Source of the DNA: Marinimicrobium hydrolyticum
GTDB lineage: Bacteria > Pseudomonadota > Gammaproteobacteria > Pseudomonadales > Cellvibrionaceae
Direction of reading: 5' to 3'
Length of the DNA: 64,000 nucleotides
NCBI RefSeq assembly: GCF_030848505.1
Contig: NZ_JAVDDU010000004.1
Coordinates: forward strand, 62,001-126,000
Below are positions 36,105 through 45,577 of the stretch, piece by piece. The notes beneath the pieces are model-generated. The model searched no databases, had not been told where the DNA came from, and saw only the letters and a list, made by a program, of their open reading frames with translations. Position 1 is the first letter of the stretch; every line of letters begins with the position of its first letter. The translations under genes were made by a program, and so were the position numbers.

Positions 36105-38620
36105 CAGTGCGCTCCCCAGCCAAGCGGCATCAAAATAAAAGCGGCGATACTCAGCCAGAAAATGCCCAGGGTATAAATCCACAGCGGCCGCAACACAATG
36201 GGTTCATACACCAAGGCTTTGCTGACATAGCCTTTTCTAACCCTAAGCGCCTGCAAGGCTGTCGTTATCGTCGCCAGGCCAGAATGTATTAATACATAAA
36301 TCAGCATTACCGTTAGCACCGCATCGTGCGCCAACTGAGTGGGAGAAAGCGTCGAGCTCGCAAACGTCCAAACAATCAGCAGCACGTGCGCCAGGCCCAG
36401 CAGCGTTACCCACCAAAAATTCCCTTCAAGACGATCGCCGCGCCCTTGTTTCAAACCCGACACGATCCAATGGTAAAAAACCACCGCCACGCTGAGCACT
36501 ACACCACTGACGATTAAGGGGACCAGTGCGATCGGTGTTTGCTCAGGCACCTGCCACTCTGACGCCACCGTCCACAAATAAAACCAGCCAAAGAGCAGAG
36601 ACATGTACAGGGTGGCATCCGCCAACAACGCCACGACCATGCCCCACAGGCCTGGTCCGTCCTGGGTACGCGAGTGCAAGGGGAAGTCGTTCGGTTCGGT
36701 TCCTTCAATGGGCGCCGCCTTAGGGTGTACACCGTTCTCCCAGCTCCAGCACAGGAAAAACACCAGCGCTACAAGCGTCGCTCCCAGGGCCGGCCAGTAG
36801 GTGCGTACCAACAAACTGATGCACACGACGGCGAGCGCGGCCGCAGCCAACAGCGGCCACCAGGAATTGGTGGGCAAGTGCATAATTTCACGGGTGCGCC
36901 CGCTGATCGGGTCGCAACCAAAAATCTCCCGCCGACCGTGATCACTCGTGGCCAGACCGTGCTTGCCCTCGGCCATGGTGTCCGGCAGTTTCGGATCCTC
37001 CCAGAGCGGATGGCGACTGGTTACCGTCGGTAGACTGACAAAGTTGTAGGTGCTCTGGGGTTTGTCGACCGCCCACTCTAAGGTGTCGGCATTCCAGGGG
37101 TTACGGGCGGCCTTGCGGCCGAACCGGAAGTGCAACGCAATATCCACAATGATGGCCGCTATGCCGGCCGCCATCACAAAACCGCCGATGGACGACAGCA
37201 GATTGAGCCAATCCCAGCCCAAGCCGGCCTCGTAGGTGTAAACGCGGCGGGGCATACCGATCAAGCCGGTCAAGTGCATCAGGAAAAACGTCAGATTAAA
37301 GCCGACGAAGGTCAACCAGAAGCCCCAGTAACCCAACTTCTTGGTCGGCATACTCCCGGTGGCCTGAGGCAGCCAATAATAAAAGCCTGCCAACGCGGGG
37401 AACAGCATGCCCCCAACCAACACGTAGTGCATGTGCGCGACGACAAAATGGGTATCGTGGACCTGCCAGTTAAACGGGACCAACGCGAGCATGACACCCG
37501 TTAAACCCCCGGCCACAAAGATGAATAAAAAGCCCATAATCCACAGCATGGGCAGCGCGAAAATTACCTTTCCCGTCCACAGAGTCGCCAACCAGGCAAA
37601 GATCTGTATCCCCGTCGGTATCGCCACCAACATACTCGCCGCGGAGAAAAACGCTTGCGCCAACTGAGGAATGCCCACGGTGAACATATGGTGCACCCAC
37701 AGCCCGAAACTGATGAACCCCATAACAATGATGGACAACACCACCCAACGGTAGCCCACCAGGGGGCGCTGCGCGAACACCGGCAACAAGGTGGATACCA
37801 CACCGGCGGCGGGCAGGAAGATAATGTAGACGTCAGGATGACCAAAGAGCCAAAACAAGTGCTGCCACAAAAGTGGATCGCCGCCGCCAGCCACTTCAAA
37901 AAATGGCAAGCCGGCGCTGCGTTCCAGCTCCAGCAATATACTAGCGAGAATCAAGGGCGGAAAGCCAAAGACAATCATCAACGCCATGGCCAGGATATAC
38001 CAACAAAAAATCGGCATGGTGCCGAGCGTCATACCGTTGGTGCGGGTGCGCAAAATCGATACTACTAACTCGACACCCGCGGCCATAGCCGATATTTCCA
38101 CAAAGGTAACGCCCAGCAACCAAAAATCGGAACCAGGGCCCGGCGCGTATGTGGAACTGCTTAATGGCGTATACATAAACCAGCCGGAATCGGGCGCGAC
38201 GCCCAGAAACAGGCTGGAAAGAATGATGATTCCACCGAATAGATAACAGTAATAACCGAAGGAACTGATGCGCGGGAAGACCAGATCGCGCGCACCGATC
38301 ATTTTGGGAATCATATATATCGCCAAACCTTCGAGAATCGGGATGGCGAAGAGGAACATCATCACCGTGCCGTGCATGGTGAAGATTTGGTTGTACAATT
38401 CGGCGTGCAGAATTTCCTGTTCGGGCAGGGCCAATTGGGTGCGCATCAGCATGGCCAAAATGCCGCCAATCAGAAAAAACACCACCCCGGTTAAAATAAA
38501 GCGCAAGCCAACGGTGGTGTGGTTCACTGCCGATAGCGTGCCCCAGCCCGGCAGGTTGGCCCAAATTCGCTCCAATTGTTGGTGCAAGCTGCCGTTGTTG
38601 TGAGCGCTGTTATTAATCAT
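36104..38620 (-). CDS. ctaD: Cytochrome c oxidase, subunit I fused to subunit III
   Basis: Catalytic heme-copper oxidase subunit of 838 aa: residues 1 to about 570 are subunit I, and from about 650 a five-helix subunit III-like part follows. Low-spin heme and CuB ligands: FTMHGTVMMF, FGHPDVYIIFLP (cross-link Tyr present), LWVHHMFTVG, HDTHFVVAHMHYVL. D-channel residues differ from type A1 enzymes: the Glu of HPEVY is Asp here, and the usual N of GGFGN and N of PRMNN are replaced, while the Asp in GARDLVFPR remains. The ATG at 38620 overlaps the subunit II stop by 8 bases. Confidence 0.95.
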   Translation of the reverse strand: MINNSAHNNGSLHQQLERIWANLPGWGTLSAVNHTTVGLRFILTGVVFFLIGGILAMLMRTQLALPEQEILHAELYNQIFTMHGTVMMFLFAIPILEGLAIYMIPKMIGARDLVFPRISSFGYYCYLFGGIIILSSLFLGVAPDSGWFMYTPLSSSTYAPGPGSDFWLLGVTFVEISAMAAGVELVVSILRTRTNGMTLGTMPIFCWYILAMALMIVFGFPPLILASILLELERSAGLPFFEVAGGGDPLLWQHLFWLFGHPDVYIIFLPAAGVVSTLLPVFAQRPLVGYRWVVLSIIVMGFISFGLWVHHMFTVGIPQLAQAFFSAASMLVAIPTGIQIFAWLATLWTGKVIFALPMLWIMGFLFIFVAGGLTGVMLALVPFNWQVHDTHFVVAHMHYVLVGGMLFPALAGFYYWLPQATGSMPTKKLGYWGFWLTFVGFNLTFFLMHLTGLIGMPRRVYTYEAGLGWDWLNLLSSIGGFVMAAGIAAIIVDIALHFRFGRKAARNPWNADTLEWAVDKPQSTYNFVSLPTVTSRHPLWEDPKLPDTMAEGKHGLATSDHGRREIFGCDPISGRTREIMHLPTNSWWPLLAAAALAVVCISLLVRTYWPALGATLVALVFFLCWSWENGVHPKAAPIEGTEPNDFPLHSRTQDGPGLWGMVVALLADATLYMSLLFGWFYLWTVASEWQVPEQTPIALVPLIVSGVVLSVAVVFYHWIVSGLKQGRGDRLEGNFWWVTLLGLAHVLLIVWTFASSTLSPTQLAHDAVLTVMLIYVLIHSGLATITTALQALRVRKGYVSKALVYEPIVLRPLWIYTLGIFWLSIAAFILMPLGWGAH

Positions 38621-39410
38621 TCGCTTCCAACTCCTCATGGGCGTCCTGCCACCACTGCTCGAAATCTTCCTCCGCGTGGGCGTGTACTACAAATTTCATG
38701 TGCGCGTGGTCACGGCCACAAAACTCCGCACATTGGCCGCGATACACGCCCGGCTCATCCGCTTGTATCCGCAGCACGTTGGTATGGCCAGGAATCATGT
38801 CGGTTTTGCCACCCAAGCGCGGCACCCAGAAGGAGTGAATCACGTCCGCGCTGCGCAAATGCACATCCACCGGCACGCCCGCGGGAATATGGACTTCATT
38901 CACCAGAGCCACGATGGAATCGGGGTAGCGCACATCCCACCACCATTGGTGGCCGGTGACGTCGACTCGAAACGCCTCACCATCCTCTGGCGGCAAAGGG
39001 AGCATTTTGTGCCCAGCAGGGATACCGAAAATCAACAACGCCGTAATGCTAACAAGCGGCAATACCAAGCCGCCGCCGATAATCCAGCGCCGATTTAATC
39101 GCGTAGTCGTGTTTGTGTCAGAGTCGTCGTACTTATGACGTATGGCATAAATCCAAAGCCCTAAAACCACCAACAACACCACGCCCGCATAGGCCGCCAT
39201 GGCCCACCAGAGCCAAAGGGCAATTCGTGCAGAAGGGCCGGCCGGATCCAATGTGGAGTACGGTCCCGCGCAGCCGCTGAGCAAGATGGGGATGAATACC
39301 CAGCTCAGGCCTGTTAATCTTTTCTGGACAGCATTCCAAAACCCGCTACGGATGAGAGTAAGCCAATGCCCCTGGAACCCATACTGAGCAAGATGTCGAT
39401 CCGCGGCCAT
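38613..39410 (-). CDS. ctaC: Cytochrome c oxidase subunit II
   Basis: Inner-membrane subunit (265 aa) carrying the CuA site: GQCAEFCGRDHAHM supplies two Cys, Glu carbonyl, His and Met, with the second His in VIHSFWVPRLGGK. A lipobox (ILLSGC) is followed by two membrane helices. No cytochrome c domain follows, so the enzyme is aa3, not caa3. The only ordinary in-frame start before the lipobox is the ATG at 39410 (or codons further upstream), which overlaps the divergent DUF2231 gene. The Cys then lies at residue 47, a long leader. Confidence 0.9.
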   Translation of the reverse strand: MAADRHLAQYGFQGHWLTLIRSGFWNAVQKRLTGLSWVFIPILLSGCAGPYSTLDPAGPSARIALWLWWAMAAYAGVVLLVVLGLWIYAIRHKYDDSDTNTTTRLNRRWIIGGGLVLPLVSITALLIFGIPAGHKMLPLPPEDGEAFRVDVTGHQWWWDVRYPDSIVALVNEVHIPAGVPVDVHLRSADVIHSFWVPRLGGKTDMIPGHTNVLRIQADEPGVYRGQCAEFCGRDHAHMKFVVHAHAEEDFEQWWQDAHEELEAND

Positions 39411-39845
39411 CCCATTCACCCCGCGTTGATTCATTTTCCTGTCGCAGCGTTGATCCTGCTGATTGGTGCGGACTTGGGGTACATACTGACCGAAGACGTT
39501 TTTTGGGCTCGGGCCGGCTTGTGGCTCGCGGGGGTCGGTACCATCGGTGGGTGGGTTGCCGGCACAGCTGGCTTGATTGACCTTGTATTGGTCATGCGCA
39601 TCCGCCGGCTGATTACCGCTTGGTCCCATGCCATACTGGCGGTAATGATGTTGTCTTTGGCCACGCTCAATTGGCTGTTGCGATACGCCGACCCTGTCGT
39701 CTTTATCGTGCCGTGGGGCGCGTACCTTTCGCTTTTGACCGGCGCACTGATCGCTGCCAGTGCTTTTCTGGGCGGTCAGTTGGTTTACGAGTATGGGGTA
39801 GGTGTCAATACGGAAGAAGCGCTGCGCCGACGCGTGAAACCCTAA
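39366..39845 (+). CDS. DUF2231 family membrane protein
   Basis: Four-helix inner-membrane protein (159 aa) of the DUF2231 family. The family opening GHPIHPALIHFPVA is at residues 14-27, followed by helices such as LWLAGVGTIGGWVAGTAGLI. Redox-linked roles have been proposed for the family; none is shown. Start may be 39366 or the internal ATG at 39393 (MSIRGHP); either overlaps the divergent ctaC start. Location next to oxidase genes fits a respiratory role. Confidence 0.87.
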   Translation: MPLEPILSKMSIRGHPIHPALIHFPVAALILLIGADLGYILTEDVFWARAGLWLAGVGTIGGWVAGTAGLIDLVLVMRIRRLITAWSHAILAVMMLSLATLNWLLRYADPVVFIVPWGAYLSLLTGALIAASAFLGGQLVYEYGVGVNTEEALRRRVKP

Positions 39846-39874
39846 GTATCCACTAACAAAGCCCATCAGCTTTT

Positions 39875-40330
39875 TCATACAAAGGCCCCCGTTAGCCAGG
39901 GAAAGGACTCCGCGGGCGGCTTAGCGAGGACAATCCACACAATCAACAGCATAAGCACACACAACACTACACCCAGCACCCAGCACCACAAGCGTTGAGA
40001 TTCATCCGGTTGACGCTCCAGGCGCAATACCAGAAGACCCGATGAGGCATGCGCCACAACCAGCCCAGCCACCAGCGTTAACTTCACGATTAGCCAAGGA
40101 TCCAGTATTGGCTCCACAACGAACACCAAAGTGCCGAAGATAATCGCTAACAACGCCGCAGGTGTTGCAATGTGCGTAAAAACAAAACGCGCCACGGAGT
40201 CCTGGCGGTAGGGTGTTTCAGTAATTTCAATTTGCTCGTTCGCTGCCCCAACGATGAGCGCAGGAAGATAGAGCAGTGCCGCACACCAGAAAAGCAGTGC
40301 GGATATGTGCAGCACAAGAAACCATAGCAT
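39875..40330 (-). CDS. CopD-like membrane protein
   Basis: Four-helix membrane protein (151 aa) resembling the CopD/HemJ-like group: MLWFLVLHISALLFWCAALL carries the conserved early His of the first helix, and VARFVFTHIATPAALLAIIF and LTLVAGLVVAHASSGLL carry later His. Such proteins bind heme or copper in related families; function here unknown. AGGAGG lies 11 bases before the ATG at 40330 (only 2 before an in-frame GTG at 40339). It is convergent with DUF2231 and near the oxidase genes. Confidence 0.78.
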   Translation of the reverse strand: MLWFLVLHISALLFWCAALLYLPALIVGAANEQIEITETPYRQDSVARFVFTHIATPAALLAIIFGTLVFVVEPILDPWLIVKLTLVAGLVVAHASSGLLVLRLERQPDESQRLWCWVLGVVLCVLMLLIVWIVLAKPPAESFPWLTGAFV

Positions 40331-40596
40331 TCTCAGCACTCCCTCCTTTGGCTTGGCCTACTTGCACCCCAGTATAAAGATCCGCGTGTTCTTTTCAATG
40401 ACACGGGCACAACGGACCGGATATTTCTCCTCAACAAACCCCGAATCGGCAATGAAACTTTGCTTAGTACTGCTACTCGTAGCTGTTAGGTGAAGCTATC
40501 CGGAATTACCTAAAGGAAAATTGGGCGCGCTACCGAGATGCATACGGCGGCGCACAGCGCTTAGGGCGACTCATTTATAAACAAGGGAGGTTTGTC

Positions 40597-41949
40597 ATGT
40601 CGAACAAAGCGATAGAACGTAAAAAGCGCTTCAGAAAAAAAGTGCTGTACGGAGCCGTTACCTCTGCAATATTAGTGGCGCCACTGACTCATGCCTCTTC
40701 ATTTTATTTATTGGAACAGAGCCCAGCGCATTTGGGCCACGCTTTTGCTGGCACCGCTTCCAATATTGGCGACGCCAGCACCGTTTACTTCAACCCGGCC
40801 GGCATGACCCAACTAGAAGGGCGGCAGCTGACGGGTGGACTAAACTGGGTACGGCCTAGTTCACGGTTTACCGATGGCGGATCTAACACCGGCGACGTTG
40901 GCTCGCGCACCAATGAGTCCGCGGTCATTCCCAATCTGTACTACACACACCGCCTGAACGAACAATGGTCTTTTGGCCTGGGCTTAAGCGTTCCTTTTGG
41001 CCTGTCCAGTGACTGGGGAGATGAATGGTCTGGTCGGTATCTCGCCACTTTCAGCGAATTGGAAGTTTTGAATTTCAATGCCACTGCCGCCTTCGCCGTC
41101 AATGAGCAACTGTCAGTGGGCTTCGGCATTAACTACCAAACGATGGACGTGACCCTACAGAGTCAAGTTGACTCCACTTTAGGGACAAATCCTTCGCCCG
41201 GTTCTGACAGTTATGGCCAGATCACGGGTGATGCCGACGATGTCACTTTTGATCTCAGTGTTTACTATCAACTGGACGACGCGACAGCCTTTGGGCTTAC
41301 GTGGCGCCAAGGCGGAACCTTCGGCCTGACCGGCCGCGCGAACTTTTCGCGCAACGCCTTTTGCGAGCCCGGTGCAGGCGCGCCCGTTGGCGAGACGGGT
41401 GCGACCACCGGTACCCTCTGTGCGCAAGCGCTGGATCAGCTCGAGGGTAATGTTAGAGCTGACGTAACACTACCGGATATTCTGACCTTCAGTGCCAGCC
41501 ATCGCTTCAACAACGATTGGAGCTTCCACGCGGATGTATCCTGGACCCAGTGGAGCAGCATTCAATACGTTGACGTAGTCAACAACGAAACCAACAGCCT
41601 GGTGGAAACACTCGACCTGGAATACAGCGACACCTTCCGAGCGGCCCTAGGAGCGACTTATCACATGGACGGACCCTGGACGCTGCGTGCGGGCATTGCC
41701 AGAGACCACGCACCGCAAACCAGTCCTACCCGTATGACTCCGCGCATTCCCGATGAAGATCGCACCTGGTTGAGCGCAGGTTTTAACTACGCGCATTCCG
41801 AGGAGCTTACGTTTGATGCTGGCTACGCGCACTTGTTTATAGGCGATGCGGATATTGCCAACTTGGACCCCGACACAGGAAACAATGTGGTCGGGAGCTT
41901 TAGCTCAAACGTTAATATCTTCAGCGCTCAAGTCAACTGGCGTTTTTAA
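40597..41949 (+). CDS. FadL family outer-membrane porin
   Basis: Outer-membrane beta-barrel (450 aa) of the FadL/TodX family, which lets long-chain fatty acids or aromatic hydrocarbons diffuse in. After a signal peptide (cut near THA-SS) comes the hatch segment with the family motif FAGTASNIGDASTVYFNPAG (an NPA/G motif). A C-terminal aromatic residue (INWRF-type ending, here VNWRF) fits barrel insertion. AGGGAGG lies about 8 bases before the ATG. Isolated gene with its own promoter, no obvious degradation genes beside it. Substrate unknown. Confidence 0.93.
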   Translation: MSNKAIERKKRFRKKVLYGAVTSAILVAPLTHASSFYLLEQSPAHLGHAFAGTASNIGDASTVYFNPAGMTQLEGRQLTGGLNWVRPSSRFTDGGSNTGDVGSRTNESAVIPNLYYTHRLNEQWSFGLGLSVPFGLSSDWGDEWSGRYLATFSELEVLNFNATAAFAVNEQLSVGFGINYQTMDVTLQSQVDSTLGTNPSPGSDSYGQITGDADDVTFDLSVYYQLDDATAFGLTWRQGGTFGLTGRANFSRNAFCEPGAGAPVGETGATTGTLCAQALDQLEGNVRADVTLPDILTFSASHRFNNDWSFHADVSWTQWSSIQYVDVVNNETNSLVETLDLEYSDTFRAALGATYHMDGPWTLRAGIARDHAPQTSPTRMTPRIPDEDRTWLSAGFNYAHSEELTFDAGYAHLFIGDADIANLDPDTGNNVVGSFSSNVNIFSAQVNWRF

Positions 41950-41968
41950 GCAAGCTGGATCTTGCCGA

Positions 41969-41991
41969 GGGCAGGGACGCCCGTTTTTTTT
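41969..41991 (+). terminator. Probable terminator after fadL-like gene
   Basis: GGGC, 6-base loop, GCCC, then G and eight T, about 20 bases after the porin stop. The stem is short but GC-only, and the T-run is strong. Confidence 0.5.
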
Positions 41992-42186
41992 GCCAAGGCG
42001 GGAAGCACCTCACCGGAAAATCAGTCATTTTTACAAAAATATATTCGCGTACTACCGAGCTTAGAGCCAATGGAAGACAGATACTCAGAAAGAGCGGGGT
42101 TTCCCCTCATGGCCCACTCTTTGCTTTTAGGCTTATTGGCCTTTTAGGTAAAACCTACTTCAATATTTGTCATTAGGAGGAACCCA

Positions 42187-42663
42187 ATGAAATTGTCTGC
42201 CACTGCGGATCGAGTCAACAGCAATACACCGGAAGAGCTCAATGAGCGCATTCAACGCGCTACTGAAGCCTCCATTGAGTATCACCAGAATCATCCAGAG
42301 TTAATTGAACAAAGACTTCAAGAACTGAACGAGGAGTGGGACATTGAGCGCGCACTACAGACCAACGCCTCTGCGTTAATATTAGGCGGCAGCGTGTTAG
42401 GCCTGTTTGTGAACCGCTTATTTCTCACCGTGCCCCTGGGAGTCAGTGCATTTTTGTTGCAACACGCACTGCAAGGCTGGTGTCCACCCTTGCGAATGCT
42501 GCGCCAAAATGGCTACCGCACGGCAATGGAAATTGAAATGGAGCGCCACGCTCTGCAGAGTCTCAGAAGCAATGGCAAGGCGGGAGACGCTGAAAGACCC
42601 AGAGGAAATGGCCGCAAGGCAAAGGCCTCCGAAGGCAGCGGGCAGTCAGCGCAAAAATCGTAA
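42187..42663 (+). CDS. DUF2892 (YgaP-like) membrane protein
   Basis: Protein of 158 aa: a long charged N-terminal helix (ELNERIQRATEASIEYHQNH), then the DUF2892 two-helix unit (LILGGSVLGLFVNRLFLTVP, LGVSAFLLQHALQGWCPP), then a basic, Gly-rich tail. The GWCPPLRMLRQNGYRT motif at the second helix end matches the YgaP-type module. No rhodanese domain is fused or adjacent. AGGAGG lies 6 bases before the ATG. Convergent with the sugar kinase. Function unknown. Confidence 0.83.
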   Translation: MKLSATADRVNSNTPEELNERIQRATEASIEYHQNHPELIEQRLQELNEEWDIERALQTNASALILGGSVLGLFVNRLFLTVPLGVSAFLLQHALQGWCPPLRMLRQNGYRTAMEIEMERHALQSLRSNGKAGDAERPRGNGRKAKASEGSGQSAQKS

Positions 42664-42676
42664 CAAGCCACCGACG

Positions 42677-43705
42677 TTATACGCCAGTTGGTGCCCGCTC
42701 CGGATGAGTCGACAGTTGGCGATATATGTCGTCCACTGTCGACATATCATCAATTTGATTGCCCGCCGTTTTCACTGCGGCGGTGGCCGCTGCAACCCCA
42801 TATCGAAACGCTTCGGGCACCGAGTTGCCACGATGAAGCTGATAGGTCATAACCGCTACAAAACTATCGCCTGCCCCCACATGGCTAACAATTTTTGTCG
42901 GCGGTGGCGTTAGCGCCCATCGGTCGCCTGCGCGGCTCACCAATAGCGCCCCTTTCGGGCCCAAGGTGACCACTAAAACTTCCACATAGCCTTTGGCTAC
43001 AATATCTTCCATCGCCGTCAATTGTGCTTCGGGATCGTCCGGGCCAGTGTAGCCAAGTTGCGCGAACTCCTTTCGATTGAGCTTAGCAAGATACACGCCT
43101 TCATCGAGCGGTGGCTGTAGGGCAGAACCGGAGACATCCAGCACAACCTTAGTGTTTCGCTCCGCGGCCGCTTTGGCGACGCGCCCATAGAAATCGCTGG
43201 GGGTTCCCCGAGGTAAGCTGCCACTAATGACTAGGTACTCGGGCGCCGGGTCCATAAAGCTGATTCTGTCCAGGCACAGCTGCCATTCAGAATCCTGTAG
43301 CACAGGCCCGGGAAAAACAAAGTGATACATTTTTGTGGTAGAGGTTTCGGTGAGCGCCAGGTTTTGCCGCGTTTCGCTGTCCACCGGCACACCTAGGCAG
43401 GGCAAACCTTCGTCGCGCAGCAGTCGCTCTAAAAGCTCGCCATTTAAGCCGCCACGGGGGAACACCGCCAGCACATCCGCACCCAGGCGTCGCAAGTTAC
43501 GAGCGACATTAATGCCGCCCCCACCGGGCTGACGTCCAGTTTCCTGGCAGCGTGTTTTACTTTCATCAAGAAGACGCTCAGCGGTTCCGAACAAATCCAC
43601 TGAGGGGTTCATGGTTAAGGTAATAATGGCACTGATAGCTCGCACTCCTTCGGTTGCAGTCGCGGGGCTTTCAATCAAAAACAGCGCGCGCTTTTTCCTA
43701 GCCAT
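42677..43705 (-). CDS. PfkB family sugar kinase (phosphofructokinase-like)
   Basis: Ribokinase-fold kinase (342 aa from this start). ITLTMNPSVDLF opens the conserved core; the substrate motif is GGGGINVARNLRRLGAD, and the catalytic GAGD is in HVGAGDSFVAVMTY. Similarity in order and wording to E. coli Pfk-2 / 1-phosphofructokinase suggests fructose phosphate as substrate. It is divergent from a class I aldolase 100 bases away, which fits an upper glycolysis pair. Start is unsure: a GTG at 43645 would give 322 aa, closer to the family norm of about 310. Confidence 0.88.
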   Translation of the reverse strand: MARKKRALFLIESPATATEGVRAISAIITLTMNPSVDLFGTAERLLDESKTRCQETGRQPGGGGINVARNLRRLGADVLAVFPRGGLNGELLERLLRDEGLPCLGVPVDSETRQNLALTETSTTKMYHFVFPGPVLQDSEWQLCLDRISFMDPAPEYLVISGSLPRGTPSDFYGRVAKAAAERNTKVVLDVSGSALQPPLDEGVYLAKLNRKEFAQLGYTGPDDPEAQLTAMEDIVAKGYVEVLVVTLGPKGALLVSRAGDRWALTPPPTKIVSHVGAGDSFVAVMTYQLHRGNSVPEAFRYGVAAATAAVKTAGNQIDDMSTVDDIYRQLSTHPERAPTGV

Positions 43706-43806
43706 TATAGCGAGTGCATAGGCCCAAATGTTGAGGTAGATCAAGTTGGGAAGCGGAAATGACGAGTAGCATAAATCTGAAGGACGAACCCAGGAGAGGC
43801 TAATTC

Positions 43807-44826
43807 ATGTCGTACTTTAGAGAGTTGCAAGCGACCATTGATGATCTCGCGGACCCGCACCGGGGCATATTGGCGGCGGACGAAAGTAGCGGCACCATCG
43901 CCAAGCGATTCGAAACGGTGGGGGCGGAAAATACCGAAGATAATCGGCGCTGGTATCGGGACATGTTGTTTTCCGCCCCGGAAGTCGGCAAGTATCTGAG
44001 CGGTATCATATTGTTTGAAGAAACTCTCAACCAGACCGACACTCACGGCACGCCCTTTCCCGAGTTGATCGTCAACCAGGGCATGGTACCGGGAATTAAA
44101 GTGGATTTAGGCAAAGGATCTCTACCGGGCGCATCCGGCGACATGATCAGTTATGGTCTGGATGGCCTGGCGGACCGGCTCGCCACATACCGGGAGCGCG
44201 GCGCACGCTTTGCCAAGTGGCGCAGCGTTTATCCAATCACCGATCATAACCCGACACCTTTGGGCCTATCCGCTAATGCCGAGGTCCTGGCTCGTTACGC
44301 GGCCGAGTGTCAGGCCGCAGGAATCGTCCCCATCGTGGAGCCGGAAGTGCTGATCGACGGCAACCACAGCATGATGCGCGCGGCGCGTGTGAATGAACAC
44401 GTTTGGCATTCGGTGTTTCATGCCTTGCACCAGCACGGTGTTACCCTGGAGCACATGATTCTAAAACCCAGCATGGTTACGCCCGGGAAAGCCATCGGCA
44501 AAGCCTCCCCCGATGAAGTGGCCGAGGCGACACTGAACAGCCTGTTGCGCACGGTGCCCGCCGCCGTACCCAGCATCAACTTTCTCTCCGGCGGACAAAC
44601 CCCCACCGAAGCCACTGCAAACATCAACGCTATTAACCAGCACGGCACGCGCGCGCCCTGGTTATTGAGCATTTCCTTCGCCCGCGCTTTGCAGGAGCCC
44701 GCATTGGAAGCCTGGGGTGGAAAACCAGAAAATCACGATCGAGCGCAAGCGGCGTTTTTGAAGCGGGCACGACTGAACAGTTTGGCACTGCAGGGTGAGT
44801 ACTCTGAAGATATGGAGAATCGTTAG
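43807..44826 (+). CDS. Class I fructose-bisphosphate aldolase
   Basis: Schiff-base aldolase (339 aa) splitting fructose 1,6-bisphosphate, of the eukaryote-like class I type found in some bacteria. Motifs: RGILAADESSGTIAKRF near residue 19, KWRSVYPI, IVEPEVL, and the Schiff-base Lys in HMILKPSMVTPG. The phosphate-binding LSGGQTPTEAT follows. AGGAGAGG lies before the ATG. It is divergent from the PfkB-type kinase. A class II enzyme could also exist elsewhere in the genome. Confidence 0.95.
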   Translation: MSYFRELQATIDDLADPHRGILAADESSGTIAKRFETVGAENTEDNRRWYRDMLFSAPEVGKYLSGIILFEETLNQTDTHGTPFPELIVNQGMVPGIKVDLGKGSLPGASGDMISYGLDGLADRLATYRERGARFAKWRSVYPITDHNPTPLGLSANAEVLARYAAECQAAGIVPIVEPEVLIDGNHSMMRAARVNEHVWHSVFHALHQHGVTLEHMILKPSMVTPGKAIGKASPDEVAEATLNSLLRTVPAAVPSINFLSGGQTPTEATANINAINQHGTRAPWLLSISFARALQEPALEAWGGKPENHDRAQAAFLKRARLNSLALQGEYSEDMENR

Positions 44827-44912
44827 TCGGGTGCGTTAGCTTTTGCACTGGTTAGCGATGAACCTTGCTACCCGTGTGCGAGATAACGCCACGAAAGAAA
44901 AGGAGCACACCC

Positions 44913-45302
44913 ATGCATGAGGACGTACAAACCTACATCCAAGCACAAGTTCCAGAAGATCGTGAAATTTGTGAATTGCTGGCGAAGGAGATCGAACACC
45001 ATCTTCCCGAGGCAGAGAATAAACTGTGGCATGCACACCCCGTCTGGTTTCTAGAAGGCAATCCCACTGTGGGCTTCAGCAAACTCAAGAACTGCATACG
45101 CTTGCTCTTTTGGAGCGGGCAGTCCTTTGAGACTGAAGGACTAAAAAAAGAAGGCAGTTTCAAGGCCGCCGAGGCCCGCTACTCCCACGTTGAACAAGTC
45201 GATACACACAAGTTGAAGCAGTGGTTGGCTGAAGCTCGTAATATTCAATGGGACTATAAAAACATCGTCCGCCGCAAAGGCAAACTGGAGCGACTTAAGT
45301 AG
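44913..45302 (+). CDS. DUF1801 family protein
   Basis: Small soluble protein (129 aa) of the DUF1801/YdhG fold, family function unknown. The core LLAKEIEHHLPEAENKLWHA and VGFSKLKNCIRLLFWSGQSF fits, and the end is basic. AAAGGAG lies 8 bases before the ATG at 44913; a longer frame from 44865 is rejected because it lacks such a site. It follows the aldolase gene by 86 bases on the same strand and may be read from its transcript. Confidence 0.83.
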   Translation: MHEDVQTYIQAQVPEDREICELLAKEIEHHLPEAENKLWHAHPVWFLEGNPTVGFSKLKNCIRLLFWSGQSFETEGLKKEGSFKAAEARYSHVEQVDTHKLKQWLAEARNIQWDYKNIVRRKGKLERLK

Positions 45303-45577
45303 TCAGTCTCCCGCTCTCGCCCAAACGTAATGGCTTTCATCCTCGTCCTCGCGCCCACATACGGCCACCGAAATTCTAATGATTGCGCTTTCACATTCCC
45401 TGTTCGTGCACCAAGCGGCATATAAAAGCGCTTGCTAAGACGTGTGCCAGATAGTGCAAAAGAATCTAGCGAAATCTGCCCCAAATCGCTCACCTTGACC
45501 GATACTTAAAGACGAGGAGCAGGGCACTTCCTGGATCCTCCCACCACAATACTGTCAAGGCAGTAAGGAGGTGTTAG

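Noticed and set aside
39411-39878. Upstream extension of the ctaC open frame
   Set aside because: The extension is antisense to the DUF2231 gene and has low-complexity, polar content with no family resemblance; only the part from 39410 is kept.
42677-44826. PfkB kinase and aldolase as a tagatose or fructose 1-phosphate operon
   Set aside because: The genes are divergent, there is no PTS or isomerase gene nearby, and the aldolase is class I FBP type; only an upper-glycolysis link is supportable.
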